Part shown: one piece after another, positions 43,521 to 51,851 of the stretch
Position numbering within the stretch: position 1 is the stretch's first letter
Layout of the letters: each line of letters starts with the position of its first letter
Source: an uncultured Latescibacterota bacterium
GTDB taxonomy: Bacteria > Latescibacterota > UBA2968 > UBA8231
Assembly: GCA_951813615.1 (NCBI GenBank)
Contig: OX638377.1
Coordinates: 806,001 to 870,000 of the forward strand
Reading direction: 5' to 3'
DNA: 64,000 nt
Translations under genes and position numbers: made by a program
The notes under the pieces: generated by a model
Database searches by the model: none
What the model was told of the DNA's origin: nothing
What the model saw: only the letters and a program-made list of their open reading frames with translations

Positions 43521-44165
43521 TCAGATAAGCTCTCGAATCTTCTTGTGAAAGTAGCAGAAACTGGGCGATGTGTTGATAGCTACGTCCATGTGTGGGGCGA
43601 TGCTCTCTGCCCATATCGACTTTTCTTGGCCGACTCCTCCCCTCTCTTTCAGTCCGTTTGCGCCGCCTTGGGATATTGCATCTGCCAAGAGTTCCCATGT
43701 GCCGCAAATGGCGTCGTTTTCGTAATGACTTAGGACATTGTCCTTGGCCTTTGGGTAAGCTGCTTTGAGCGCGGGAATGTCGCCGAGTAGCCAAGCTTCA
43801 CCTTCTTCTATGGCAATGCAGAACCGGGTCTCTGGTTTGGGATTGCACGCATTTAGGACGCTGAAGAGTTCTTGACGAAATATTTTTAAACATTTGTCAT
43901 CTAGATCGCAAACTAGAATCACCACTGCTGGATAATTCGGGGGATAATCGGCAAATGTCTTCCCATACCCTCTGAGCAAACTAGGAAGTCGGTCGAGCAA
44001 AATGCGCTTGTTCGCTTCGATCCCACTCTTGAGGTTTCTGGGAATGCGGCCGATTCCTCGGTACTCAATAACTCTGAATGTATGTTGATCACCGATGATC
44101 TTTGGGATTAGAATGTCGAGTGCCTTTTTGCCAGACTGGTCTTCGACGAGTACCTCGAAGTGCAT
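43521..44165 (-). CDS. DUF4276/TOPRIM-like partner of an AAA ATPase
   Basis: 214 residues. ATG 44165 lies four bases after the ATPase stop with GAGGTG in the end of the ATPase gene, so the two are coupled. The N-terminal FEVLVEDQSGKKALD has the conserved Glu of TOPRIM-like domains, and VVILVCDLDDKCLK supplies the DxD pair (~96-102). A later acidic site is in CIAIEEGEAWLLGD. Overall it fits the DUF4276 family, predicted nuclease-like TOPRIM proteins paired with AAA15/21-type ATPases. The pair resembles split OLD-type or PARIS-like systems. Confidence 0.65.
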   Translation of the reverse strand: MHFEVLVEDQSGKKALDILIPKIIGDQHTFRVIEYRGIGRIPRNLKSGIEANKRILLDRLPSLLRGYGKTFADYPPNYPAVVILVCDLDDKCLKIFRQELFSVLNACNPKPETRFCIAIEEGEAWLLGDIPALKAAYPKAKDNVLSHYENDAICGTWELLADAISQGGANGLKERGGVGQEKSIWAESIAPHMDVAINTSPSFCYFHKKIRELI

Positions 44166-44169
44166 CCAA

Positions 44170-45444
44170 TCACCTCGCGTCAAGATAGTCGCTGTACCAG
44201 AGGCTACCCAACGGCAATCCCTCCTCGACCATGTTGCTCACGATAGGATCATCGCTTGCCCGGCGAATTGTCGAAAAGCCCTCCTCGCCTTTTTCCAAAA
44301 TCCAGACTTCTTGCGGCTCTAACGCATCGACGAAGTATGGCTGGTGCGTCGTAACAAAAACTTGCGAGTTGCCTCTGCGCCCACTGGCGTGTTCGCGGAA
44401 TTCGTTGGCTAGGGTCTCCAAGAGCTTGTGATACAGGCCGTTTTCCGGTTCCTCAATGCAGAGGAACGGAGGGGGTTTCGGGTCTTCGAGTAGCAATAAG
44501 TAGGCGAATACCTTGAGTGTCCCGTCAGACACTTGCTGGGCATAGAACGGCTCCTGGAAGCCTTTGTCGTTGAACCTAAGTAGTAACCGGCCATCATTGG
44601 TTCTTTCCGTGTCGATCTTGTGTATGCCCGGAATTTTCTTGGCGATCTTCTTTAGCATAGCCTGAAAACGTCGGGGATGTTCGCGCTCCATGAATTGCAC
44701 GACGTTGCCGAGATTGTCGCCGTGGATGTTGAGACGGCTTTGGGGACCGGCTAGCGGCAGGCTGCGGGCTGCGTCGGGGGTGAAGTAACTGAGATACCAT
44801 CCCTCGATGAAACGGCGAAAAGCGGAAATTCGGGGGTATTGTTTCAAGGCACCGAGCGTAGCAATGCCGAGCTTGCGCTGGTCTTCCAATTTGATCCATT
44901 CGGCATCTTGGAGTTTTTCCCCTTCCTTTATAGACATATCTAACTTGACAATATCGAATCCTTCTGATGTTTCATCGATTTGCTTCCCCGCTTGCTTTCC
45001 CTTCCAAACCGCGCCTACGCCTAGTACAAGAAAAAGGAAAAAGAGTGATTGGTCATTTCTCAGATTCTCTTTCATGATTTCTGATACCACATAAGGACGC
45101 CCTAATCTGTCCTCCCCAATGGCGATCTGATAGGTAATAGATCGGGCGTTCCTCTGTTGCCTATAACACACTTCGAACTCGATGGGGCCTGTTTCTCCCT
45201 GCGTCCGCATTCTCTCGAAGCCGCCGCGCCCGCGTGCATCGCAGGCCTCCTCAACGCCGAGTTTCAGGGCGTCGGCTAGGAAACCGAACGCATCGAACAG
45301 GGCGCTCTTTCCCACGCCGTTTTTGCCGATCACCGCTGTTATGGGAGTAAGCGGTTGGCTACTCGGTTGGTTCCACAGGCAGCCCAATGTAACGTCCTTG
45401 AGTACCTTGAAGTTTTTTATTCGCAAGCCTTCTATCTTAGCCAT
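44170..45444 (-). CDS. AAA15/21-type ATPase (OLD/RecF-like)
   Basis: 424 residues. LRIKNFKVLKDVTLG starts the SMC/RecF-like ATPase head; Walker A is GKNGVGKSA (~39-47), Walker B is PPFLCIEEPENGLYH (~334-348), and the switch His is in VFVTTHQPYFVDAL (~372-385). A helical insert separates the two halves. Such ATPases gate the activity of TOPRIM or nuclease partners in several antiphage systems. GAGGA lies about 9 bases before the ATG. The TOPRIM-like gene follows directly. Confidence 0.85.
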   Translation of the reverse strand: MAKIEGLRIKNFKVLKDVTLGCLWNQPSSQPLTPITAVIGKNGVGKSALFDAFGFLADALKLGVEEACDARGRGGFERMRTQGETGPIEFEVCYRQQRNARSITYQIAIGEDRLGRPYVVSEIMKENLRNDQSLFFLFLVLGVGAVWKGKQAGKQIDETSEGFDIVKLDMSIKEGEKLQDAEWIKLEDQRKLGIATLGALKQYPRISAFRRFIEGWYLSYFTPDAARSLPLAGPQSRLNIHGDNLGNVVQFMEREHPRRFQAMLKKIAKKIPGIHKIDTERTNDGRLLLRFNDKGFQEPFYAQQVSDGTLKVFAYLLLLEDPKPPPFLCIEEPENGLYHKLLETLANEFREHASGRRGNSQVFVTTHQPYFVDALEPQEVWILEKGEEGFSTIRRASDDPIVSNMVEEGLPLGSLWYSDYLDAR

Positions 45445-45584
45445 CTTACTGTCCTCATCGGCGTTATCGCTTGAATTCTACCCCCTCTTAAGTCAAGCTA
45501 AGCTGTCGAATGAAGACAAGCTCCTTTTAATGCTATTGGGGCAATAGCGCCGTAGAAATGCCGCGCTTGTCCCACGATCCTACC

Positions 45585-45941
45585 TCATGCCTTGAGCGCC
45601 AGATGGACGAGTGCCCAGACGCGGCCGTCTTTTACCGTCCCGACTAGGCGCAGCCAGCCGCCGTAGTGCGACACCCGTACAAAGGACGGCTTGTCGAGCG
45701 CATGTTGTGCGACGAAGTTCATTCGCGATCCTTCGTCGCACCAGTGGATGCCGTCGGGCGATATCTGCACCTGTAGCTCGACGTCAATCAAGGAGGGCGA
45801 TTCCGCCGCTTCAGCGCGGAGTATGCGCACGAAGAAAATGGCCTCGTGGCTCCAGCCGACCTCGTACGGTTCGGTGACAAACTCGCCTTCCCAGAGCTGA
45901 TTGCGCTCCACGACGGCGGTGTGGCTCTGTCGCATATTCAT
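45585..45941 (-). CDS. Hypothetical beta-rich protein
   Basis: 118 residues. ATG 45941 overlaps the upstream gene's stop (ATGA), which fixes the start. Sequence is strand-rich (HEAIFFVRILRAEAAESPSLIDVELQVQIS, FVRVSHYGGWLRLVGTV) without membrane or signal segments. It looks like a small beta-sandwich that would pair with the protein encoded upstream. No family is recognised. Confidence 0.6.
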   Translation of the reverse strand: MNMRQSHTAVVERNQLWEGEFVTEPYEVGWSHEAIFFVRILRAEAAESPSLIDVELQVQISPDGIHWCDEGSRMNFVAQHALDKPSFVRVSHYGGWLRLVGTVKDGRVWALVHLALKA

Positions 45942-46798
45942 CGCGCAAACTCCCCGGATAATAGCACGGAGTCGATATAGAGGAAAGCTCGCGTATCCAC
46001 GTCGGCTTCGACCCAAAAGGCCGCGTTGAGCATACACCACAAATTGGCCATGGCCGGCAGTTCAATGCAGTGCAGCCCCTCTGGCCCAAAGGTGTGGTCG
46101 TTACACTGAAATCCGGTGAAGGCTCGCCTTTTGAGATCCAAGCCGATGCGCAGATAGTGCCAGTTCATTTTGGTGGCGATTTCGTTGTAGCACAAAAGCT
46201 GCGGCTCGCCCGGCACATCCTCCCAGCCCTCTGGCCCCAAGTGGAAATGCGACACGGTCTTGCCGCTGTCGCCAATAGGCTGTACCGACCGGGTGGCGGG
46301 CTTAGTCTGCCAGCGTCCTCGCCGCTGGCCACCCTCGGCATTGAGGTAGCGCAAGTGGGGCATCCAGCGCCGCCCTTGGGAATCGCCGTCTTGCACGTCG
46401 AAGAGCACACCCCAAGCGCGGACATCCATCTCGCCGAGCTTGAGTTCGGACGCTTCGGGCTTGAACGCGAAATAGCACTCCAACTGCACCTGCCCCAGCG
46501 CCCGAAAGGTGTGCCGCTTGATGCCGACGGAGAGGCCGCCGGCCTGCGGGCGGGTGGCCAGCTTGAGGGCATAGGTGCCCTCCATGGAGCCAGCCGTGCC
46601 CGTGTCCCACATCGTCAGGTTGCTCAACATGGGGGGCCGCAGATCACGGTAGTCGGGCAGCATGGCGTCGAGCGAGTCTTCGTAATTGCCGATCAGTCCA
46701 GTCCAGCCGTTTAGCCCCGTGTCGAAATCGTCGTAGCATAGAATGCGCTCGAGGGGGTCAAAGCGGCTCAACCGGGGATTGGCTAGCAGTGATTCCAC
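45938..46798 (-). CDS. Hypothetical protein, probable jelly-roll/lectin-like fold
   Basis: 286 residues from GTG 46798 (GGAG about 8 bases upstream). No signal peptide. YDDFDTGLNGWTGLIGNYED near the start and repeated strand patterns (QVQLECYFAFKP, WGVLFDVQDGD, WHYLRIGLDLKRRAFTGFQCND, DTRAFLYIDSVLLSG) recall concanavalin-like carbohydrate-binding sandwiches. It is translationally coupled to the 118-residue gene. Function unknown. Confidence 0.6.
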   Translation of the reverse strand: MESLLANPRLSRFDPLERILCYDDFDTGLNGWTGLIGNYEDSLDAMLPDYRDLRPPMLSNLTMWDTGTAGSMEGTYALKLATRPQAGGLSVGIKRHTFRALGQVQLECYFAFKPEASELKLGEMDVRAWGVLFDVQDGDSQGRRWMPHLRYLNAEGGQRRGRWQTKPATRSVQPIGDSGKTVSHFHLGPEGWEDVPGEPQLLCYNEIATKMNWHYLRIGLDLKRRAFTGFQCNDHTFGPEGLHCIELPAMANLWCMLNAAFWVEADVDTRAFLYIDSVLLSGEFAR

Positions 46799-46848
46799 AG
46801 TATGCTCCGGTATTGGGGTGGATGGGATTCGATGAGCTTCTCGCCAAT

Positions 46849-46883
46849 AAAAAACCCCGCCGAACAGTGCGCTCGGCGGGGCT
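46849..46883 (-). terminator. Rho-independent terminator of the small secreted-protein gene
   Basis: On the minus strand a 9-bp stem CCCCGCCGA/TCGGCGGGG (arms 46873-46881 and 46855-46863, nine-base loop) is followed by six Ts. It lies 25 bases after the stop of the secreted-protein gene. Confidence 0.85.
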
Positions 46884-46907
46884 AGGACGTCTGATGAGGC
46901 AAGCGTC

Positions 46908-47408
46908 CTATTCGTCGGTTGTTGCCTTGACTTGACCCCAGCTCACGGCCTCGACAGCCGTGCTTATCTGGGGGGCAGTCCAACTCGCGGGCACGATCGG
47001 CGACGAAACCCAGCTACCGTTAACCAGAGCCTCCGCAGACACGCCATAAACCGCGGACTCGGGGTTCGGCAGGTCTGCAAGAAGCTCCATACTGTACCGA
47101 TCCCGATCGGGCACGGCTTCCACGTGGCCCCACGGCACAAAAACGGGCTGTGTTTCGGTGGGCTCAACGATCTCTCCACCGGCTTCGACGTCGATCTCGT
47201 CAGCGTCGAAAACCTGCAAATAGACCGCGTAGCGGGTCGCGTCTTCGACCCCTTCCCACTCGACCAGCACGAACTCGGACTGAGGGCTAGAAAGGCTGGC
47301 CCTTACCTGATCCGGTGCCATAAGCTCCATGGCACCGTAAGGACATTGCGCCCAAGCCGCGCTCGCGAACGCGAGAGCAACACCGGCCATTAGCATCCGC
47401 TTCATCAT
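46908..47408 (-). CDS. Small secreted protein, probably fibronectin/Ig-like
   Basis: 166 residues. AGGAGG precedes the ATG, and the signal peptide is clear (KRMLMAGVALAFASAAWA, cleavage before QCPYG). The mature part has one beta-sandwich-like stretch (FVLVEWEGVEDATRYAVYLQVFD) typical of fibronectin type III folds. A strong terminator follows directly, so it is a single-gene unit. Function unknown; secreted or periplasmic location is likely. Confidence 0.75.
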   Translation of the reverse strand: MMKRMLMAGVALAFASAAWAQCPYGAMELMAPDQVRASLSSPQSEFVLVEWEGVEDATRYAVYLQVFDADEIDVEAGGEIVEPTETQPVFVPWGHVEAVPDRDRYSMELLADLPNPESAVYGVSAEALVNGSWVSSPIVPASWTAPQISTAVEAVSWGQVKATTDE

Positions 47409-47497
47409 AAGGGCACCTCCTTAGAGAAGGGTGGATACTGCTAGCTAAAATACCATTATTTTCGGCAGATTCCAAATTTTTTATCTCCACGCACCCC

Positions 47498-48274
47498 TTA
47501 CTCGTCGCCTCGTGGGTTAGCGCGCAGGGTTTGCAAATGACCGTCGAGGACTTGCACGCCGTAGCGGAGGGCATTGCCGACATTGAGGTAGCGATACCCC
47601 CAGCGAATTTTCTCTTGGATCTGGCCCACTTCCGCCAGCGTAGTGCCCACGACGATCCCCGTGTCCGCTAGCTGTTGCGGCACGTCGCGCATGATTTCCC
47701 TTACTGGTTGCGACTCGGTATCGGTGATCGTCCCTACGGTCGCCGACAGGTCCAATGGCCCGACGAAAAGCACGTCAATGCCGGGCACGCGCTTGATGTC
47801 GTCCAAGTTGTCGTAGGCCTGCTGGCTTTCGATTTGGAGGACGACGAGTGTCTCCTCGTTGGCTGTTTTGAGGACCTCGTTCCAGTCCGCGCCCGCGATT
47901 TGGGTCCACATGGGCGAGAGACCGCGCCGACCTTCGGGCGCGTAGCGGGCGGCCTCGACCGCGGCGGCGGCTTCTTCAGCCGTATCGACTTGGGGAACCA
48001 TCACGGCGACTGCGCCTGCGTCATACGCTTTCTTGATCAGCGCCGGGTCGTTCCACGCGACGCGCACCATGGGCGCGACGCCGCGCATCCGCGCTAGCAC
48101 TAAGATCGAATCGAGCGCTTCAGTGGCGAAGGGCATGTGCTCGGTGTCGGCCCAGAGGAAATCGGGACCGGTGGCGATGATCAACCCGGCTACGTGTGGG
48201 GTGGGAGCCGACAGGCTGGTGCCGAGGAGGATTTCGCCGCTGCGCAAACGCGCTTTTAGGTCGTTGGGATACAT
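47498..48274 (-). CDS. HpcH/HpaI-type class II aldolase
   Basis: 258 residues. Catalytic and metal-site elements of the HpaI family: His in ADTEHMPF (~43), Arg in MVRV, metal-binding Glu in VLQIES and Asp in FVGPLDLS. It should cleave or form 4-hydroxy-2-oxo acids with pyruvate as one product. ATG 48274 (GGAG 6 bases upstream) is the true start; the frame runs further upstream only antisense to uppP. The uppP gene ends 17 bases upstream on the same strand, but no metabolic link is evident. Confidence 0.85.
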   Translation of the reverse strand: MYPNDLKARLRSGEILLGTSLSAPTPHVAGLIIATGPDFLWADTEHMPFATEALDSILVLARMRGVAPMVRVAWNDPALIKKAYDAGAVAVMVPQVDTAEEAAAAVEAARYAPEGRRGLSPMWTQIAGADWNEVLKTANEETLVVLQIESQQAYDNLDDIKRVPGIDVLFVGPLDLSATVGTITDTESQPVREIMRDVPQQLADTGIVVGTTLAEVGQIQEKIRWGYRYLNVGNALRYGVQVLDGHLQTLRANPRGDE

Positions 48275-48291
48275 GGATCGCTCCGTTGAAA

Positions 48292-49101
48292 TTAGCCGTA
48301 CAGTGAGTAGAAGATGCCACCGCCGAGCAGGATACGATAGGCGGCAAAAGAGTAGGTGCCATGGCGCTGAAGGAAGCGGAGGAGGAAGCCGATGGACAGG
48401 TAGCCACTGACGGCGGCGGCGAGGATCCCCAGCCCCAGACTCAGTAGCCCGGTGCTGCCTAGGCCCCCTTCGAGCAGGGCAAATAGTTGGAGGAGGCCGC
48501 TGGCACCAATGGCCGGCAGGCCGAGCAAAAAGGAGAAGCGAGCGGCATCGGCGCGCTGGAGACCCACGAAAAGCCCGCCCATGATGGTTGAGCCAGACCG
48601 CGAACACCCGGGAATCAGGGCGAGGGCTTGGCACAGGCCGATGAGCTGGATCGACCAGAAGCCGAGGTCCTGCATGGTGCGCTCGCGCCGCCCCACGCGC
48701 TCGGCCAGTATCAAAAACAGCGCGAGGACGATCAAGCTCGTGGCGATGAGGGGAAGCTGGCGAGCCTCGGTCTCGATAAAGTCGCGTCCCCCGAGGCCGA
48801 GTACGGCAATGGGAACCGTGCCCACGGCAATGGCCCACGCCATGCGGCAGTCTGGGTTGTAGTTGAAGTTGCGGTGTACCACCCCTTGCAGCGCGGCGAC
48901 GACCAGCCTTTTGACATCAGCGGTGAAGTACGCGAATACGGCCGCGAGCGTCCCTAGTTGGATCACTGCGGAAAACGCCGCGCCGGGATCGTCCCAGCCG
49001 AGAAAATGCGGCACTACTCGCAGGTGAGCTGTGCTGCTGATGGGCAGGAATTCGGTCAGACCTTGGACTAGGCCTAAGATGAGCGCTTGTAGCCAGTGCA
49101 T
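48292..49101 (-). CDS. uppP: Undecaprenyl-diphosphatase
   Basis: 269 residues, about eight helices. The two UppP/BacA signatures are present: GLTEFLPISSTAHL (~15-28, catalytic Glu) and PGCSRSGSTI (~165-174). It recycles undecaprenyl pyrophosphate for cell wall and polysaccharide synthesis and can confer bacitracin resistance. It serves the same carrier used by the glycan cluster at 35799-42539. Confidence 0.95.
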   Translation of the reverse strand: MHWLQALILGLVQGLTEFLPISSTAHLRVVPHFLGWDDPGAAFSAVIQLGTLAAVFAYFTADVKRLVVAALQGVVHRNFNYNPDCRMAWAIAVGTVPIAVLGLGGRDFIETEARQLPLIATSLIVLALFLILAERVGRRERTMQDLGFWSIQLIGLCQALALIPGCSRSGSTIMGGLFVGLQRADAARFSFLLGLPAIGASGLLQLFALLEGGLGSTGLLSLGLGILAAAVSGYLSIGFLLRFLQRHGTYSFAAYRILLGGGIFYSLYG

Positions 49102-49152
49102 GGAGGAATTAAGCTAACCGCCGCCGCCCGCCCCGACAAGGACGGCGTGCCC

Positions 49153-49182
49153 TTGACAAAAACGCCAGCTGGTGTGCAGAAT
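49153..49182 (+). promoter_or_regulatory. Promoter of the ManD-like/acetate-kinase-like pair
   Basis: Consensus TTGACA (49153-49158), an 18-base spacer and CAGAAT (49177-49182), followed by AAGGAG just before ATG 49217. It lies in the divergent gap with uppP. Confidence 0.5.
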
Positions 49183-49216
49183 ACCCCCTGATTTTCACCA
49201 CCAACAAGGAGACCTC

Positions 49217-50416
49217 ATGTCCATTCAGATTAAAGACGTCCAAACCATTCTTACCCAGCCGGCCGGCTCCCGCTTGGTCATCGTCAAGATCATCACGTCG
49301 GACGACGGCCTGTATGGACTCGGTTGCGCGACCTTTACCCAGCGCTTCCACGCCGTGCATACGGCTATCGAACAGCATTTCAAGCCCTTCCTCATTGGCC
49401 GCGACGTGGATCGCATTGAGGAGACTTGGCAGATGTTGATGGTCAATGGCTATTGGCGCAACGGCCCAGTGCTCAACAACGCCATCTCTGGCGTCGATCA
49501 GGCGCTGTGGGACATCAAGGGCAAGCGGGCGGGGATGCCGGTTTATCAGCTTTTGGGCGGCAAGTGCCGCGAAGGGGCTGCGGTGTACGGCCACGCGGGC
49601 GGCGATACGCCCGAGGCCGTCGTCGATAGCATCCGCCAGTTCGAGGAGCAAGGCTATCGCTACATCCGCTGCCAGATGGGCGGCTACGGCGGCAAGGCAT
49701 CGACCTTGGTCAAGCCCGAGGGCGCGCCCGAAGGCGCGTATTACAATCGCAAAGAGTACATGATGAACCACCTGCGGATGTTTGAGCACATCCGCGCAGA
49801 AATGGGCTTTGAGGTGGAGCTGCTACACGACATCCACGAGCGGCTACACCCCATTGAGGCGGTGGGTTTTGCTAAGGATATGGAAGAGTTCAAGCTGTTT
49901 TTCTTGGAGGACGCGCTCGCGCCCGAAGACATCGAGTGGTTCCGCCACATCCGCCAGCAGTGCGCGACGCCGCAGGCCATGGGCGAGCTTTTCAATCACC
50001 CGCACGAGTGGACGCCGCTCATTGAGGGACGGTTAATTGACTTCATGCGCATGCACGTCAGCCAGATGGGTGGGATCACACCGGCGCGCAATGTCGCGGC
50101 TTTCGGGCAGATGTACGGGGTGCGCACGGCTTGGCACGGCCCGGGCGACACCTCGCCGGTGGGGCATGCGGCCAACCTGCACTTGGACTTGTGGGCACCT
50201 AACTTTGGGATCCAAGAGTGGTGCCGATTCCCGGAGCACGTGTACGAAATGTTTCCGGGGCTGCCCGAGGTGCGCAACGGATACATGTATCCGAGCGATG
50301 GGCCGGGGTTGGGGATCGACATCGACGAGGACTTGGCGGCCAAGTATCCTTGTGCGAACGAGGTTATCGGGTGGACGCAGACGCGCTTACCCGACGGCAG
50401 TCCGGCGCGGCCCTAA
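49217..50416 (+). CDS. Enolase-superfamily dehydratase, ManD/RspA-like
   Basis: 399 residues. N-terminal capping domain, then a modified TIM barrel. Features of the ManD group: NGPVLNNAISGVDQALWDIKGKRAGMPVYQLLGG, LLHDIHERLHPIEA (metal Asp and His), FFLEDALAPED (metal Glu), AMGELFNHPHEW (metal Glu) and AWHGPGDTSPVGHAANLHLDL. ManD enzymes dehydrate mannonate or gluconate to 2-keto-3-deoxygluconate; some RspA members have low activity and regulatory roles. The acid-kinase-like gene follows one base later, suggesting a short sugar-acid pathway. Confidence 0.85.
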   Translation: MSIQIKDVQTILTQPAGSRLVIVKIITSDDGLYGLGCATFTQRFHAVHTAIEQHFKPFLIGRDVDRIEETWQMLMVNGYWRNGPVLNNAISGVDQALWDIKGKRAGMPVYQLLGGKCREGAAVYGHAGGDTPEAVVDSIRQFEEQGYRYIRCQMGGYGGKASTLVKPEGAPEGAYYNRKEYMMNHLRMFEHIRAEMGFEVELLHDIHERLHPIEAVGFAKDMEEFKLFFLEDALAPEDIEWFRHIRQQCATPQAMGELFNHPHEWTPLIEGRLIDFMRMHVSQMGGITPARNVAAFGQMYGVRTAWHGPGDTSPVGHAANLHLDLWAPNFGIQEWCRFPEHVYEMFPGLPEVRNGYMYPSDGPGLGIDIDEDLAAKYPCANEVIGWTQTRLPDGSPARP

Positions 50417-50417
50417 G

Positions 50418-51602
50418 ATGAAGATCCTAGTTTCCAATCTCGGTAGCACCTCGTTTAAGTACAAGGTTTTTGCCATGTCCGAGGAAGTGGTTTTGGCGCG
50501 CGGTGGCATGGATCGGATCGGGGGCCAAGGCTCGGTACACACCTTCCAGATCGGCGAGGCCGACGAGGTTGAGCAGGCCGTGGATCTGCCCGACCACGCC
50601 AGCGCGATTGACGAGGCTCTGGCGCGCTTGGCCGAGGGCGGGGTGTTGGCTTCTGTGGAGGAGTTGGCCGCCGTGGGATTTAAGGCCGTCCACGCGCGCG
50701 CTATTTCCGGGGTGGTCGAACTCGACGAGGACGTCGTCGGGCGGATGGAGGACTTTTATCCGCTGGCCCCGGCGCACAATCCCGCATACGTGGCGGCGAT
50801 TCGGCAGTTTGCGCGGGTGGCTCCCAAGGCGCGGAGGGTCGGGTGCTTTGAGACGGCGTTCCACGGCGCAATGCCGCAGCGGCGCAAAATGTACGCGGTG
50901 CCCTACGCTTGGTACGAACAGTACGGCATCCAGCGCTATGGCTTCCACGGGGCTAGCCATCGCTATGCTGCTGAGAAGGTAGTGGAACTGGTAGGGCGTG
51001 CTGACCTTAAACATGTCAATATGCACTTGGGCGGGTCCTCGTCGCTGTGTGCGGTAAAGGACGGGGTTTCGCAGGGGGCGTCGCACGGGCTAAGTCCGCA
51101 GGGCGGCCTGCCGCAGAACAACCGCATCGGCGACTTGGATCCGTACGCGCTGGATTTGGTGATGCGCAATGAGGGCCGACCGTGGGACGAGGTATTAGCG
51201 CAGTGCGCTAACGAGGGCGGCCTTGTAGGGCTTTGCGGGTACAGCGATATGCGCGACATTGAAGCGGGTGCGGCAAGCGGTGACGAGCGCTGTACTTTGG
51301 CCATAGACGTGTTGGCGACGTCGGCGCGCGACTGGCTGGGGGCTTTTGTGGTGGAGATGGGCGGGCTGGACGCGATTAGCTTTACCGGTGGCATTGGCGA
51401 GTACTCGGCTGTAGTGCGCGGCGAAATTCTGCGCGACTTGGAATTTCTGGGGGTGGTGATGGATGAGGCTAAGAATGAGAGCGTGCAAGGCGAGGGCAGC
51501 CTGCACGCCGCGGCGAGCCGAGTGCCCATTTACGTGCTGCGCACTGACGAGGAATTGGTGGTGGCGCGGCAGACTTGTGAGTTTTTGAGAGCTATCCCCT
51601 AG
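50418..51602 (+). CDS. Acetate-kinase-family (ASKHA) protein with altered catalytic loop
   Basis: 394 residues. ASKHA fold with the N-terminal phosphate motif (VSNLGSTSFKY), RYGFHGASHRYA, HLGGSSSL, NNRIGDLDP and FTGGIGEYS. The loop that in acetate kinase carries the catalytic Asp (SVDTSMGFTP) reads SQGASHGLSP, so the Asp is replaced by Gly in an eye alignment; the nearby Arg is kept. The substrate is probably not simply acetate. It begins one base after the ManD-like stop, so the two are one operon. Confidence 0.75.
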   Translation: MKILVSNLGSTSFKYKVFAMSEEVVLARGGMDRIGGQGSVHTFQIGEADEVEQAVDLPDHASAIDEALARLAEGGVLASVEELAAVGFKAVHARAISGVVELDEDVVGRMEDFYPLAPAHNPAYVAAIRQFARVAPKARRVGCFETAFHGAMPQRRKMYAVPYAWYEQYGIQRYGFHGASHRYAAEKVVELVGRADLKHVNMHLGGSSSLCAVKDGVSQGASHGLSPQGGLPQNNRIGDLDPYALDLVMRNEGRPWDEVLAQCANEGGLVGLCGYSDMRDIEAGAASGDERCTLAIDVLATSARDWLGAFVVEMGGLDAISFTGGIGEYSAVVRGEILRDLEFLGVVMDEAKNESVQGEGSLHAAASRVPIYVLRTDEELVVARQTCEFLRAIP

Positions 51603-51736
51603 CCTCTGTTCTATGAGAGGGTGCAGGTGCGGTTAGGCGGTATTATTAGAGCGGCCTACTGGCTGGGTATGGCCATACACCGCAAGTATCCACGCCGGGT
51701 ACTGACCGCGCTGCGATTTTTGCTGAAGACCTCGAT

Positions 51737-51765
51737 TTGACAAGATTTATTCTTTCCAATAAATT
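51737..51765 (+). promoter_or_regulatory. Promoter of the two-NTPase locus
   Basis: Consensus TTGACA (51737-51742), 17-base spacer, TAAATT (51760-51765). The -10 overlaps the first of five 15-base repeats, so those repeats make up the 5' untranslated leader. Confidence 0.5.
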
Positions 51766-51835
51766 CGTTGGAAACAAATTCGTTGGAAACAAATTCGTTG
51801 GAAAGAAATTCGTTGGAAAGAAATTCGTTGGAAAG
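51761..51835 (+). repeat. Five tandem 15-base repeats in the leader of the NTPase gene
   Basis: Five perfect-phase units of AAATTCGTTGGAAAC (units 1-2) or AAATTCGTTGGAAAG (units 3-5). They end 16 bases before ATG 51852. Each unit is five codons, so copy-number changes would keep any frame. There is no spacer diversity, so this is not a CRISPR array. Confidence 0.95.
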
Positions 51836-51851
51836 AAAGAGAGGTGTAACC

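Noticed and set aside
48275..48838. N-terminal extension of the HpcH-type aldolase to 446 residues
   Set aside because: The extra part lies antisense to uppP, is Pro/Arg-rich and has no homology; ATG 48274 has a good ribosome-binding site.
50037..50417. N-terminal extension of the acetate-kinase-like protein
   Set aside because: It would be a second frame through the ManD-like gene; homology starts at ATG 50418.
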